From Clostridiales bacterium Firm_08 (GTDB taxonomy: Bacteria; Bacillota; Clostridia; Oscillospirales; QAKW01): a stretch of DNA of 63,764 nt. The notes under the pieces are model-generated. The model made no database searches and was not told the DNA's origin. It worked only from the letters and a program-made list of their open reading frames with translations. Positions 23,975 through 32,497 of the stretch are shown piece after piece. Position numbers and translations under genes: made by a program. Where the stretch lies: contig LVAN01000003.1 of the NCBI GenBank assembly GCA_001604045.1, positions 1 to 63,764 on the forward strand, read 5' to 3'. Position 1 is the stretch's first letter. The number at the start of each line of letters is the position of its first letter.

Positions 23975-24003
23975 TTGACTTTCCCCGCGCATAAGGGTAC
24001 AAT
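23975..24003 (+). promoter_or_regulatory. Sigma-A promoter of the Mrp gene
   Basis: TTGACT (23975-23980) and TACAAT (23998-24003), 17-base spacer; start codon at 24037. Confidence 0.75.
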
Positions 24004-24036
24004 AGAAGGCAGTGAAATAAAAAGGAGTTGATCTGT

Positions 24037-24849
24037 ATGGGATGCACCCATAACTGTGATACTTGTTCCGCCGCCTGTTCAAGCAAGGAGCCGGAGAGCT
24101 TTCTCAAACCGCTCTGCGACGGAAGCAGCGTCAAAAAAGTCTACGCTGTCGTCAGCGGCAAAGGGGGCGTCGGCAAAAGCACGGTGACGAGTATGCTCGC
24201 CGTCACGATGAACCGCCGCGGCTTCCGCACGGCGATCCTGGACGCTGACGTGACCGGTCCTTCCATCCCCGCGATGTTCGGCATCCACGGCAAAGCGGAA
24301 AGTATGGGGGACAAGCTGCTCCCCGCCCGCAGCAAGACAGGCGTTGAGATGATGAGCATCAACCTGCTGCTGCCGGAGGAGGACGATCCTGTCGTGTGGC
24401 GGGGACCTGTGATCTCAGGCGCGGTCAGCCAGTTCTGGACGGACACGGTGTGGAAGGATATCGACTATATGTTCGTCGATATGCCGCCGGGCACGGGAGA
24501 CGTGCCGCTGACGGTGTTCCAAAGCCTGCCGGTGGACGGCATCATCGTGGTGACCTCGCCCCAGCAGCTTGTGTCCACCATCGTCACCAAGGCGGTCAAG
24601 ATGGCGAAAATGATGAATATCCCCATCGTCGGGATCATCGAGAATTATTCCTTCTTTACCTGCAAAAAGTGCGGGGAAAAGACCGATATTTTCGGCAAGA
24701 GCCATATCGAACAGATCCTGGCGTCTCAGGGATTGACCCTGCTCGGCAAACTGCCGCTGGATCCCGATATCGCCCGCGCCGCGGACAGCGGACTGATCGA
24801 GCTGTTCGAGGGCGACGCGATGGAAAAAGTCGCGGACGCGCTGGAATAG
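24037..24849 (+). CDS. Mrp/NBP35-family Fe-S cluster carrier ATPase
   Basis: About 270 residues. The deviant Walker A VSGKGGVGKSTV (about residues 38-49), DADVTGPSIP and the MRP signature FVDMPPGTGDVPLTVFQSLP are all present. An N-terminal Cys motif (GCTHNCDTCSAAC) resembles the NBP35-type cluster site, and CKKCGE near 210 is the usual bridging CxxC. It likely binds and transfers 4Fe-4S clusters. The ATG at 24037 was chosen over TTG at 24028 because it keeps AAAAAGGAG at good spacing and starts MGCTHNC. Confidence 0.9.
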   Translation: MGCTHNCDTCSAACSSKEPESFLKPLCDGSSVKKVYAVVSGKGGVGKSTVTSMLAVTMNRRGFRTAILDADVTGPSIPAMFGIHGKAESMGDKLLPARSKTGVEMMSINLLLPEEDDPVVWRGPVISGAVSQFWTDTVWKDIDYMFVDMPPGTGDVPLTVFQSLPVDGIIVVTSPQQLVSTIVTKAVKMAKMMNIPIVGIIENYSFFTCKKCGEKTDIFGKSHIEQILASQGLTLLGKLPLDPDIARAADSGLIELFEGDAMEKVADALE

Positions 24850-24857
24850 GATAAGAG

Positions 24858-24893
24858 AAAAAAACCTGCAAGCACTGTGCTTGCAGGTTTTTA
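24858..24893. terminator. Bidirectional terminator after Mrp
   Basis: AAACCTGCAAGCAC and GTGCTTGCAGGTTT form a perfect stem with A and T runs on either side. It is shared with the convergent gene ending at 24891. Confidence 0.9.
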
Positions 24894-25616
24894 AAACATC
24901 TTTTCCGCGTTTTGAAGGCGTTTTGCCTTGTCTACGTTCGATTTCACGAACGCGGCGTCGATCTCCGCGTCTGTGTAGTCATAGCCCCCGATCGCCGTCC
25001 TGACGGTCGTAAGGTGCGTCTTGTGCTTTTCGGCGCGGTCGGCGGAACGCAGGTTCGCCGTGAATTTTCGCGAGAACTCCTCCAGGGGCAGGGCGACGCG
25101 GTAGTTGGCGGTGTCGACGCTGTCCCGCACCATGATATTGCCCTCGTGGACGCGGTAATACTGTTTTTCCAGCGGGGAGAGCAGATAGAAAGTACCGCGC
25201 TCATCCGCCCAGCGTTCCAGCCGCCAGAGATAGACGCGTCCTTTGACGATCTTTTCACGGTTGGGGAACGCCTCGCTGTCGCCGAGCAGTAAAACGCGGA
25301 TCTCCCTGTCCGGGATCTCTCCCGTGATGTCCAGTGTGACAGAGGCGGTGATCTCGGTGTAGACGAGGGTGGGGGTGTCGTATTTTTCCACGAGCGCCCG
25401 GACGGTTTTGACATCGGTCACCTCGACCGTCGCGAGATCGGCCGCGTCCCGTTTTACAAGCGTGATGAGATTTTCAAAACCATCGTCCGCTTTTTTGGTG
25501 CTGATCCGTACGACATCCGTCGCCGCCGGCGTCAGGACGTCGTAGACGACGCCCGCCGCGACGAGCAGTATAAGGATCAGCGTGACGGTGAGGATGACGG
25601 GAAGGCGGCGTTTCAT
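24891..25616 (-). CDS. Membrane-anchored protein of unknown function (DUF4340-like?)
   Basis: 241 residues. A basic N-terminus and one hydrophobic helix (VILTVTLILILLVAAGVVYDVL) suggest an uncleaved anchor with the rest outside. The ectodomain is beta-rich (VTDVKTVRALVEKYD, VYLWRLERWADERGTFYLLSP). Its start overlaps the upstream gene's stop by 4 bases (ATGA), so the pair is translationally coupled. The combination of a threshold-like beta domain and anchor is reminiscent of DUF4340 proteins, but I cannot support that firmly. Confidence 0.65.
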   Translation of the reverse strand: MKRRLPVILTVTLILILLVAAGVVYDVLTPAATDVVRISTKKADDGFENLITLVKRDAADLATVEVTDVKTVRALVEKYDTPTLVYTEITASVTLDITGEIPDREIRVLLLGDSEAFPNREKIVKGRVYLWRLERWADERGTFYLLSPLEKQYYRVHEGNIMVRDSVDTANYRVALPLEEFSRKFTANLRSADRAEKHKTHLTTVRTAIGGYDYTDAEIDAAFVKSNVDKAKRLQNAEKMF

Positions 25617-27121
25617 TGTTCGGCCTCCTTTGCCGTCGGCGCGTAGAGTTTCAGCATTTGCTCATAAAAGAGGATCTGCCGGGCGTAAAAACTCTGCTTT
25701 TCGAAATACAGCGCGTAGCTCGCGCCGCTCATTTCAAAGCCGAACTCCTCCTTGATGGTCCGCGCCTCGATATCGGGGACGGCGCGGGAGCAAGTCAGGT
25801 CGAAGGCGGCGCCGGTGTCAAGAAACCCTTTATAGAAAATGGCGGTGTCGCGGCTCTCTTTGAGAGAGGCGTCGGTCAGCCGGGCGACTTCCAGCGTCCT
25901 GCCGTAGTCCAGCGGCACGTACAGCCGCAAAAAGCGGGGCGCCCAGGCGTCGTCGGTATCCATCGTGCCGATGGTGACGCCGATGACGTCAAACACCGTA
26001 AAGCCCTCCGGCAGGTCGATGCGGAAGGTGGAGGAGGAGCCGAGTTCAAAATCGTCTTTACCGGGCGTGTCCAGCGGATAGCGGCGGGTATAACCGCCGT
26101 CGGACAGTCTGCCGTTCAGCGTGATATCGGCGTACAGCACGCCGTTGTAGTTGAGTTCCTCATAGTCCGGCAGGGCGCGGGCTTCGGACAGTTCGGAGAG
26201 CATCTGCGAGCCGGTGGCGGCGGAGACCGTCTCCACGTCGAGATACAGCGCCGTCGCCGATTTGACGTTGAGAGAGGCGAGCGCTTCGGCGCGCAGCGTC
26301 TGGTCGCCCAGATCGGTCAGTCCCGCCTCGGAGAGTTTGTTCAGCACGGAAAACAGCGCGGCGTACTGCTGATAGGTCTGATTGTCCTGCCTGGTGTCGG
26401 TCAGATCCACACTGCGCCGTTTGTTGCCGCCGCTGCCGAGAGTGACGGCGTTTTGCCAGCTTTCCCGGGCGATCAGCACGCGTTTGCCGCCCAGCAGGAA
26501 AGAGAGGTTCGCGTAGTCGCACTGCCAGTCGCCGTACTTGCCGTCCGCGCCGGGCGTCAGGACGAGAGAGGCGGCGGAAATGTCAAAGGGCGTTTTCCCG
26601 AAAGGCAGGGTGACGATGAAATAGTCCGTCCTGCCCGCCGTGAACTCGTCCGCGCGGTGGCGGGCCCGAAGCGGCGCCTCGGCGCTTTTGCCGTCGGCAA
26701 AAGTCAGCCGCAGGTTGACGCCGCCGTTTTCCAGCGCCGGGGTACGGTTTTTGAAATTGGAAAGGGAGGTCGTGCGGACCGTTACGCACAGATGGTTGGA
26801 GGAGCCGAGATGAGCCAGCGTGCGGAAATAGGGCACGTTCCTGTCAAAGGTATCGGGATAGGTCAGTTTTCGCTCGATCTTCCGGTCGACAGAGTGATAG
26901 GCGCGTACACACAGCACGCTGCCGCCGATCACCACACAGCACGCCGTCACAAGGCTGAGCGTCGTGAAAACACGGGCGGCGTATATACTCATAAAGGAGC
27001 GGCGCGTCTCACTGCTCTTAAAGATCCGGCGGATCCGCCGTTTTATCAGCCGCGCGTTGACGCGCAGCCACTGCCCGAGCCGGCGGGCGCGTATTCTCTT
27101 TCGTAAATTTTCTTTTGCCAT
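25613..27121 (-). CDS. Large single-pass membrane protein of unknown function
   Basis: 502 residues. The first 40 are very basic (NLRKRIRARRLGQWLRVNARL). One membrane helix follows at about 47-75 (ARVFTTLSLVTACCVVIGG), then a long extracytoplasmic beta-rich region with jelly-roll-like segments and a helical end. A Cys pair sits in the helix. No catalytic motif was seen. The gene is followed, with overlapping stop and start, by the smaller anchored protein, so the two products probably interact at the envelope. No family was recognised. Confidence 0.65.
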   Translation of the reverse strand: MAKENLRKRIRARRLGQWLRVNARLIKRRIRRIFKSSETRRSFMSIYAARVFTTLSLVTACCVVIGGSVLCVRAYHSVDRKIERKLTYPDTFDRNVPYFRTLAHLGSSNHLCVTVRTTSLSNFKNRTPALENGGVNLRLTFADGKSAEAPLRARHRADEFTAGRTDYFIVTLPFGKTPFDISAASLVLTPGADGKYGDWQCDYANLSFLLGGKRVLIARESWQNAVTLGSGGNKRRSVDLTDTRQDNQTYQQYAALFSVLNKLSEAGLTDLGDQTLRAEALASLNVKSATALYLDVETVSAATGSQMLSELSEARALPDYEELNYNGVLYADITLNGRLSDGGYTRRYPLDTPGKDDFELGSSSTFRIDLPEGFTVFDVIGVTIGTMDTDDAWAPRFLRLYVPLDYGRTLEVARLTDASLKESRDTAIFYKGFLDTGAAFDLTCSRAVPDIEARTIKEEFGFEMSGASYALYFEKQSFYARQILFYEQMLKLYAPTAKEAEQ

Positions 27122-27147
27122 ATCAGAAGTATTCCCTTTGTTTTGAA

Positions 27148-27188
27148 AAAAGATCCACGCTCTGTCTTTCGGGACGGCGTGGATCTTT
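27148..27188 (-). terminator. Intrinsic terminator of the DUF3810 gene
   Basis: AAAGATCCACGC and GCGTGGATCTTT enclose about 16 bases. On the minus strand a T-run follows. Confidence 0.85.
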
Positions 27189-27203
27189 ATAGATAAGTAT
27201 GAG

Positions 27204-28697
27204 TTACGCCGTGACGTTCTCCGTCTGCGTCTCGTGCTGTACGCTGGGCGTGTCGTATTGCTGATTGAGCGCGTCCACTTCCGCCTGATAGTTGGTATCT
27301 TTCAGATACATCGAGACCAGGCAGTTGACATACAGTCCGAAATTCGTGTCCTCCTGATTGGCGTTGGCGGCAAAAGCCTTGCGGTAGTAGCCGATCAGAA
27401 GTTTGGGATATTTGAGGTAATCATCGTCGCTCGCGGCGGAGTCCTCCACGTAACTGAGAGAGTTCTTGTTGCCGTACAGCGAGTCGATCCGTTTGGTGTA
27501 ATAGATCGTTTCCTTTTTAACGCTGTCGCGCAGCGTGCCCGCGATGGTGGCGTACATATTGGCGTCCTGGCTGAGCAGTTTGGCGCCGCAGGTCAGATAC
27601 GCGTTGAAATATCCGGAATACTGGACGTAGGGGACGTCGGAGAACTGCGTGCAGACAAGATAGGCGATGAAATTCGCCTGCGCGTCAGACTGGAAACCCC
27701 GCTCCTTGGCGATGCCCTTGGCAACGAGGAAGGGGATGGCGATCTCGGGATAATAGGGGTTGATCTGCACCTCGCCGGTCAGCGGCGAATAGGCGCTGCC
27801 GATGCCCATCGACGTATAGATCGGACCGGCCAGCGTCTGCTTGACGTTGATGGAGGGGCCCTTCAAAGAGGGGATCGCCTCGCCCGCCGCCTTAAACGCC
27901 GCGTTGACGGCCTTGGCAAGCGCGTTGGTGGACGTCTTGCCGGTGCGGGCGTAACGGGACGCGCCGTTTTTCTCCAGATAGAAAATGCCGGTCGCTTCCT
28001 CGGAATTTTCGTTGGCGGTGTTGATGACGACGTTGTTGATCTTGTCAACGATGTAGATCATCGTCTCGCTGAGGGTCTGCTCATTGGCGGGCTGATTGAC
28101 GTAGACCTGCTCGCCGTTTTCATCTTTATAGGTAGTAAGGAAACTCTTGCGTTTGGAGGCGACGCCGTAGCCGAAACTGTAAAACAGGGTGATGATCAGC
28201 ACGAGCGCGAGCGTGGCGTAGCCGAACTGGATCCACAGTCTGCCGCGCAGCAGTTTGCTTTTCTTGACCTGCACCGTGCGTACGATGATAAAGGCAAGAT
28301 AGCCGAGCCAGCCGAGCAGGATGAGGATCAGCAGGATCTCGAACACCGAGAAGGGCAAAATGTTGTTGATCGCCGCGGTGAATGAGGTAAATCCCTTATA
28401 AAGGCTGTTTGCCATTGAATTGGAGAATGCCGGGACGACCGCCGCGACAAGCCATAAGATCGCCGCGATGAGACCCAGCCCGATCAGTGAGAATTTGATG
28501 ATCGCGTTGGCAAGCGGCGAGAGCAGCAGAAACTGCGCGGTCTCTCCTTTTGTCAGCGTTCCTTCCTCATAATCCAACAGATCCTGATCGGAAAATTCCA
28601 GACCTTCGCCGCCCGCCGCCAGCGCGTCGAGCGAGACGTTCTGTGCAACGGTGTTGTCCAGCAAGGTTCCGGAAGTATCTTTCAAAGTATCGCTCAT
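27204..28697 (-). CDS. DUF3810-like membrane protein lacking the zinc-peptidase motif
   Basis: 497 residues with three membrane helices in the first 190 (about 62-85, 108-135, 153-172). The ectodomain matches DUF3810 in its core: YSPLTGEVQINPYYP, IPFLVAKGIAKERGF, AQANFIAYLVC, YVQYSGYFNAY. In canonical members the second block reads HELAHQRGF and the third EAN; here the H, E, H and E positions are K, G, K and Q. The protein keeps the fold but should not bind zinc, which makes it a likely pseudo-enzyme. AAGGAGGACTTTCAT gives a strong ribosome site. It is probably monocistronic (own terminator). Confidence 0.75.
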   Translation of the reverse strand: MSDTLKDTSGTLLDNTVAQNVSLDALAAGGEGLEFSDQDLLDYEEGTLTKGETAQFLLLSPLANAIIKFSLIGLGLIAAILWLVAAVVPAFSNSMANSLYKGFTSFTAAINNILPFSVFEILLILILLGWLGYLAFIIVRTVQVKKSKLLRGRLWIQFGYATLALVLIITLFYSFGYGVASKRKSFLTTYKDENGEQVYVNQPANEQTLSETMIYIVDKINNVVINTANENSEEATGIFYLEKNGASRYARTGKTSTNALAKAVNAAFKAAGEAIPSLKGPSINVKQTLAGPIYTSMGIGSAYSPLTGEVQINPYYPEIAIPFLVAKGIAKERGFQSDAQANFIAYLVCTQFSDVPYVQYSGYFNAYLTCGAKLLSQDANMYATIAGTLRDSVKKETIYYTKRIDSLYGNKNSLSYVEDSAASDDDYLKYPKLLIGYYRKAFAANANQEDTNFGLYVNCLVSMYLKDTNYQAEVDALNQQYDTPSVQHETQTENVTA

Positions 28698-28824
28698 ATG
28701 AAAGTCCTCCTTACATACCCTATATAAAATTATACTAATATATTTTCTCTAAAATTGCAATACAATTTTAACATTTTTCGTGGATTTTACATAATTTCGT
28801 CAATCTACACAAAAAACAGGGAAA

Positions 28825-29676
28825 TTATTTGTCGACTTCAAAAAGCACGCCGAGAGTGCCCTGTCCGCAGTGACTGTTGACAGTGGCGCCCGCTTTGGTC
28901 TCATAGATGTTCTCGAAAGAGGCGTGGGTCTCCACGATCTCCCGCACGGCGGCGACGATATCCTCGTCGCAGTTGGTGTGGGTGATAAAGACGTTTTTCA
29001 TACGGATGTTTTCCGTTTTGGTGAGTTTGTCGAGCGCGTACTGCCGGATGACCTTGGCAAGGGGGCCCCTGTATTTCGTGCCGACGACCATACCGCCGTC
29101 CCGCACCTCGATGCAGGGGTGCAGTTTGAGCAGGTTGGCGCCCAGCGCCGATACCGCCGAGCATCTGCCGCCCATACGCAGGTAGTCGAGCGTATCCACG
29201 ACAAAACTCGTGCGCACGAGAGAGGCGCGCTCACGGACCGCTTCAACAACGCTTTCGGCGTCCATCCCGTCGCAGAGCATATCCGCCGCGTCCAGCATCA
29301 GATGCGCCGTGCCGGTGGAGAGGTTGAGACTGTCCACGACGTAGACGCCGCTTCCGATCTCCTCGGCGGCCAGCCTCGCGTTCTGATGGGTGGAGGAGAA
29401 ACCGGAGGAGATGTTGAAATGGATGACCGTCTCTCCTTTGTCGGTGTATTGACGGAAAAACGCCTCGTAATCGGGGATGGTGCCGGCGGCCGTCTTGGGC
29501 AGAACGCCCGTTTCCTTCACGTATTTATAAATATCCTCGGGGAACACGTCGATACCGTCCTTGCCGTAGGTATCGCCCAGTCCGACGAAAAGCGGCATGA
29601 TGCCGAAATCATATTTCCGGATCAGTTCGGGGGACAGATCGCAGGTACTGTCCGCCGTGATGCGAATGGTGCTCAT
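28825..29676 (-). CDS. DegV family fatty-acid-binding protein
   Basis: 283 residues starting MSTIRITADSTCDLSPELI, the standard DegV N-terminus. GTIPDYEAFFRQYTDKGETVIHFNISSGFSSTHQNA and VYVVDSLNLSTGTAHLML are family blocks. C-terminal GKVI-like and THANCDEDI-like segments complete the two-domain fold. DegV/FakB proteins bind a fatty acid for phosphorylation by FakA, or act as lipid carriers. TTTGGAGGAGAAAAG defines the ATG at 29676; a longer in-frame upstream stretch is AT-rich promoter DNA. Confidence 0.92.
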   Translation of the reverse strand: MSTIRITADSTCDLSPELIRKYDFGIMPLFVGLGDTYGKDGIDVFPEDIYKYVKETGVLPKTAAGTIPDYEAFFRQYTDKGETVIHFNISSGFSSTHQNARLAAEEIGSGVYVVDSLNLSTGTAHLMLDAADMLCDGMDAESVVEAVRERASLVRTSFVVDTLDYLRMGGRCSAVSALGANLLKLHPCIEVRDGGMVVGTKYRGPLAKVIRQYALDKLTKTENIRMKNVFITHTNCDEDIVAAVREIVETHASFENIYETKAGATVNSHCGQGTLGVLFEVDK

Positions 29677-29754
29677 ACTTTTCTCCTCCAAAAATGATCT
29701 TCGCCTATTATAATATATTATTTTTTTAAGATTGTCAATAAAAAACATTCTTTC

Positions 29755-29801
29755 GCCGTCGATCCTTTTCGATGATTTTCGCGGATGCGGGGAAGTATAA
29801 T
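29755..29801 (+). promoter_or_regulatory. Probable spoIIGA promoter, possibly Spo0A-controlled
   Basis: TATAAT lies at 29796-29801, 20 bases before the ATG. No -35 box is found at 17 bases. Upstream, CGTCGAT and TTTTCGATG resemble half-matches to Spo0A boxes, as expected for a spoIIG promoter with non-canonical spacing. The Spo0A reading is inference. Confidence 0.4.
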
Positions 29802-29820
29802 ACCCGCAGGAGGGACCCGA

Positions 29821-30693
29821 ATGACGATCTATGTAGATCTTCTTTTTTTGCTCAATCTCATCGTGAACTACTTACTGCTCGCGGCGGGCGGCATCCTGCG
29901 GAAACGCCGCCTGCGGCGGGCGAGACTTCTTGCCGCGGCAGTGGTCGGCGCGCTGTACGGCGTGTTCGTGTTTTTTCCGCGGATGAGCGTGATGGCGTGG
30001 GGCGGACTGCGCCTGCTGACCGGCGCGGGGCTGGTCGCCATCGCTTTCCCGCCCAAAAGCCCGAGGGGATTTTTGGGCGATGTCGGCGCCTTTTTCGCCA
30101 TGCTCGCGGCTTACGGCGGCGGGATGTACCTGTTTTACGCCTTCACGGCGGCGGGCGCGGAGATGGTGTATTCCAACGGCGTCTATTACGTCGATCTGCC
30201 GCTTTGGGCGCTGCTCGCGCTGTCCTTCGGCTTTTACGGCGTCATCCGCCTGATCGCGTTTCTGCAAAACCGCCGCGCGCCGCGGGAGAGTTTCGTGGAC
30301 GTCGAGCTGCGGTGTCTCGGCAGATACCGCGCGCTCAAAGGGATGACGGATACCGGCAACGCGCTGCAGGATCCGCTCACCCTCGCGCCGGTCGTTATCG
30401 CGGAGACTCGCGCGCTCAAAGGGATGCTGCCGGACGATCTGCTGGACGCGGCGGGCGGCGGCGCGGAGCGGCTGGAGGAGATCGCGGGGCGGTACGGGAA
30501 ACTTCGCTGCCGCCTGGTGCCGTTCCGGAGCGTGGACGGGCAGAGCCGGATGGTGCTTGCCGTGCGTCCGGACTGGATCCGCCGTCTGCCCGACGGGGAG
30601 CCGGTGGAAAACGTCGTGCTGGGGCTGACCGATATACCGCTTTCGGCGGACGGATCCTTTGAGATCCTGCTGCACGGCGGACTTTGGAAATGA
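29821..30693 (+). CDS. spoIIGA: Sigma-E processing peptidase SpoIIGA
   Basis: 290 residues. Five hydrophobic N-terminal helices start with [20 protein letters not shown], the family's hallmark opening. The C-terminal aspartic-protease-like domain contains [15 protein letters not shown] with the catalytic DTGN motif. It cleaves pro-sigma-E in the mother cell after septation, triggered by SpoIIR. GCAGGAGGGACCCG precedes the ATG at 29821. The 3' end is 12 bases before the start of sigE, the usual operon. All landmarks are present. Confidence 0.93.
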   Translation: MTIYVDLLFLLNLIVNYLLLAAGGILRKRRLRRARLLAAAVVGALYGVFVFFPRMSVMAWGGLRLLTGAGLVAIAFPPKSPRGFLGDVGAFFAMLAAYGGGMYLFYAFTAAGAEMVYSNGVYYVDLPLWALLALSFGFYGVIRLIAFLQNRRAPRESFVDVELRCLGRYRALKGMTDTGNALQDPLTLAPVVIAETRALKGMLPDDLLDAAGGGAERLEEIAGRYGKLRCRLVPFRSVDGQSRMVLAVRPDWIRRLPDGEPVENVVLGLTDIPLSADGSFEILLHGGLWK

Positions 30694-30704
30694 GGAGAGG
30701 GAAA

Positions 30705-31394
30705 ATGCTGAAACGGTTGAAAACGCTGTTCCGACGGCTGTTCGGACGGGTGTATTATCTCAGCGGGTACTGCACGCTGCCGGCGCCCCTGCCGGCGGAG
30801 GCGGAACAGGCGCTGATCCGCGCGCTGGCGCGGGGCGACGACGCGGCGGGACAAAAACTGATCGAACACAATCTGAGACTTGTCGTCTATATCGCGAAGC
30901 GGTTCGACGGCAAGGGCGTGATGACGGAGGATCTCGTCAGCATCGGCAGCATCGGGCTGATCAAGGCGATCCGCACGTTCGACGCCGCGAAAAACATAAA
31001 ACTCGCCACCTACGCCTCGCGCTGTATCGAAAACGAGATCCTGATGTATCTGCGCAAGGTGAGCGCCGCCCGCGCCGAGGTGTCCATCGACGAGCCGCTC
31101 AGCGTGGACTGGGACGGCAACGAACTGCTGCTCAGCGACGTGCTGGGCACCGACGCGGACAGCGTGGGACGGGATATCGAGCGGGACGAGGAGAGAAAGA
31201 TCCTGCGCCTGGCGCTGGAAAAACTCTCCCCGCGGGAAAAACAGATCCTTCAGATGCGTTTCGGGATGGACGGCAGGCGGGAGATGACCCAAAAGGAGGT
31301 CGCCGACGCGCTGGGCATCTCGCAATCCTATATTTCAAGGCTGGAGAAAAAGATCATCCGGCGGCTGCGCTGCGAGATCGAAAAGATCACCTGA
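30705..31394 (+). CDS. sigE: Sporulation sigma factor SigE
   Basis: 229 residues. A basic pro-sequence ([19 protein letters not shown]) precedes the cleavage region and [15 protein letters not shown]. Region 2 shows [24 protein letters not shown] and [15 protein letters not shown]; region 4 has [14 protein letters not shown] and [17 protein letters not shown]. It directs early mother-cell genes after processing by SpoIIGA, encoded directly upstream. GAGGAGAGGGAAA before the ATG at 30705 decides the start. The length is close to that of the B. subtilis protein. Confidence 0.95.
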   Translation: MLKRLKTLFRRLFGRVYYLSGYCTLPAPLPAEAEQALIRALARGDDAAGQKLIEHNLRLVVYIAKRFDGKGVMTEDLVSIGSIGLIKAIRTFDAAKNIKLATYASRCIENEILMYLRKVSAARAEVSIDEPLSVDWDGNELLLSDVLGTDADSVGRDIERDEERKILRLALEKLSPREKQILQMRFGMDGRREMTQKEVADALGISQSYISRLEKKIIRRLRCEIEKIT

Positions 31395-31443
31395 ATAAAC
31401 GCCGCCCCGCGGTCTATCATAAAGATAGAAAGGCGGGGATGTT

Positions 31444-32220
31444 TTGAACGGACACAAAGTGGAGATCAGCGGCGTCAACACGTCGGAACTCCCGGTACTG
31501 ACGGACAAAGAAAAAACGGCGCTGCTGCGCCGGATCAAAGCGGGAGATAAAAAAGCGGAGGAGATTTTCATCAGGGGCAATCTGCGGCTGGTGCTGAGCG
31601 TTTTACAGCGGTTCCGGGGCAGGGGAGACACGCCGGACGACCTGTTCCAGGTCGGTTGTGTGGGGCTGATCAAAAGCGTGCGGAATTTCGATCTGTCGCT
31701 GGGCCTTAAGTTTTCCACCTACGCCGTGCCGATGATCCTCGGCGAGGTGCGCCGCTACCTGCGGGACAACAATATGGTGCGGGTATCCCGCTATATGCGG
31801 GACACCGCCTACAAGGCGCTGGCGGTCAAGGAAAAGCTGACGGCGCGGCTGTCCCGCTCGCCGACGGTGGAGGAGATCGCCGTAGAACTCACGCTCCCGC
31901 CGGAGGAGGTCGCAGGCGCCCTGGACGCCATCGTCGATCCCGTCAGTCTGTTCGAGCCGGTCTATTCGGAGGGGAGCGACACCATTTACGTGATGGATCA
32001 GGTGCGGGACGACCGGCAGAGCGACGACAACTGGATGCAGGAGATCCTGCTCAGCGAGACGATCGGCGCCCTGCCCGCGCGGGAAAAGCAGATCATCGCC
32101 CTGCGCTTTCTGGAGGGCAGGACGCAGATGGAGGTCGCGCGGGAGATCGGCATCTCCCAGGCGCAGGTGTCTCGCCTCGAAAAAGGCGCGCTGGCAAGGA
32201 TCAAGGAGCAGATCCGGTAA
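31444..32220 (+). CDS. sigG: Forespore sigma factor SigG
   Basis: 258 residues from a TTG start (AAAGGCGGGGATGTT upstream). The N-terminus NGHKVEISGVNTSELPVL matches the conserved KVEICGVNTSELP of SigG, with Ser in place of Cys. Region 2 includes NLRLVLSVLQRF and FQVGCVGLIKSVRNFDLSLG; region 4 ends with GISQAQVSRLEKGAL. It drives late forespore genes, including DPA-uptake and SASP genes. It follows sigE by 49 bases and can be read from both the spoIIG transcript and its own sigma-F/G promoter, which I could not locate with confidence. Confidence 0.95.
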   Translation: MNGHKVEISGVNTSELPVLTDKEKTALLRRIKAGDKKAEEIFIRGNLRLVLSVLQRFRGRGDTPDDLFQVGCVGLIKSVRNFDLSLGLKFSTYAVPMILGEVRRYLRDNNMVRVSRYMRDTAYKALAVKEKLTARLSRSPTVEEIAVELTLPPEEVAGALDAIVDPVSLFEPVYSEGSDTIYVMDQVRDDRQSDDNWMQEILLSETIGALPAREKQIIALRFLEGRTQMEVAREIGISQAQVSRLEKGALARIKEQIR

Positions 32221-32254
32221 GCGGAGGGGTCGCGAACGAAACGATCTTTCGACC

Positions 32255-32398
32255 GTAGGGGCGGCTATCAGCCGCCCGTCAAACCGGAACGCGACCTGCG
32301 GGCGGCAGGTTGCCGCCCCTACACGATGTTTCCCTGACGGGAAAATGATGTTGCGGCAAAGCCGCAAATGATGTTGCCCTTCGGGCAAATTAAGGATG
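32255..32398. repeat. GTAGGGGCGGC dyad followed by modular hairpin array
   Basis: CCGTAGGGGCGGC...GCCGCCCCTACA forms a large imperfect dyad (about 32258-32323). It is followed by TTTCCCTGACGGGAAA, TTGCGGCAAAGCCGCAA and TTGCCCTTCGGGCAA hairpins with ATGATG spacers, as at 2797-2912. The order of the modules is the same in both arrays and one module is missing here. Confidence 0.7.
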
Positions 32399-32432
32399 AT
32401 TTCCCCCGGTCTTTGACCGGGGGAAATCTTTA
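32396..32432 (+). terminator. Intrinsic terminator hairpin after the sigG-side array
   Basis: GATTTCCCCCGG and CCGGGGGAAATC enclose TCTTTGA, followed by TTTATA. It probably ends sigG read-through. Confidence 0.7.
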
Positions 32433-32497
32433 TAACGGCTTTCCCTCAAGGGGAAGCCTCTCAGCGCACCCAATGAAATAGGAGAAAGCGGAGAATG

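Noticed and set aside
27650-27740. Zinc metallopeptidase call for the DUF3810-like protein
   Set aside because: The HExxH and EAN ligand positions are K, G, K and Q, so an active zinc site is not supported.
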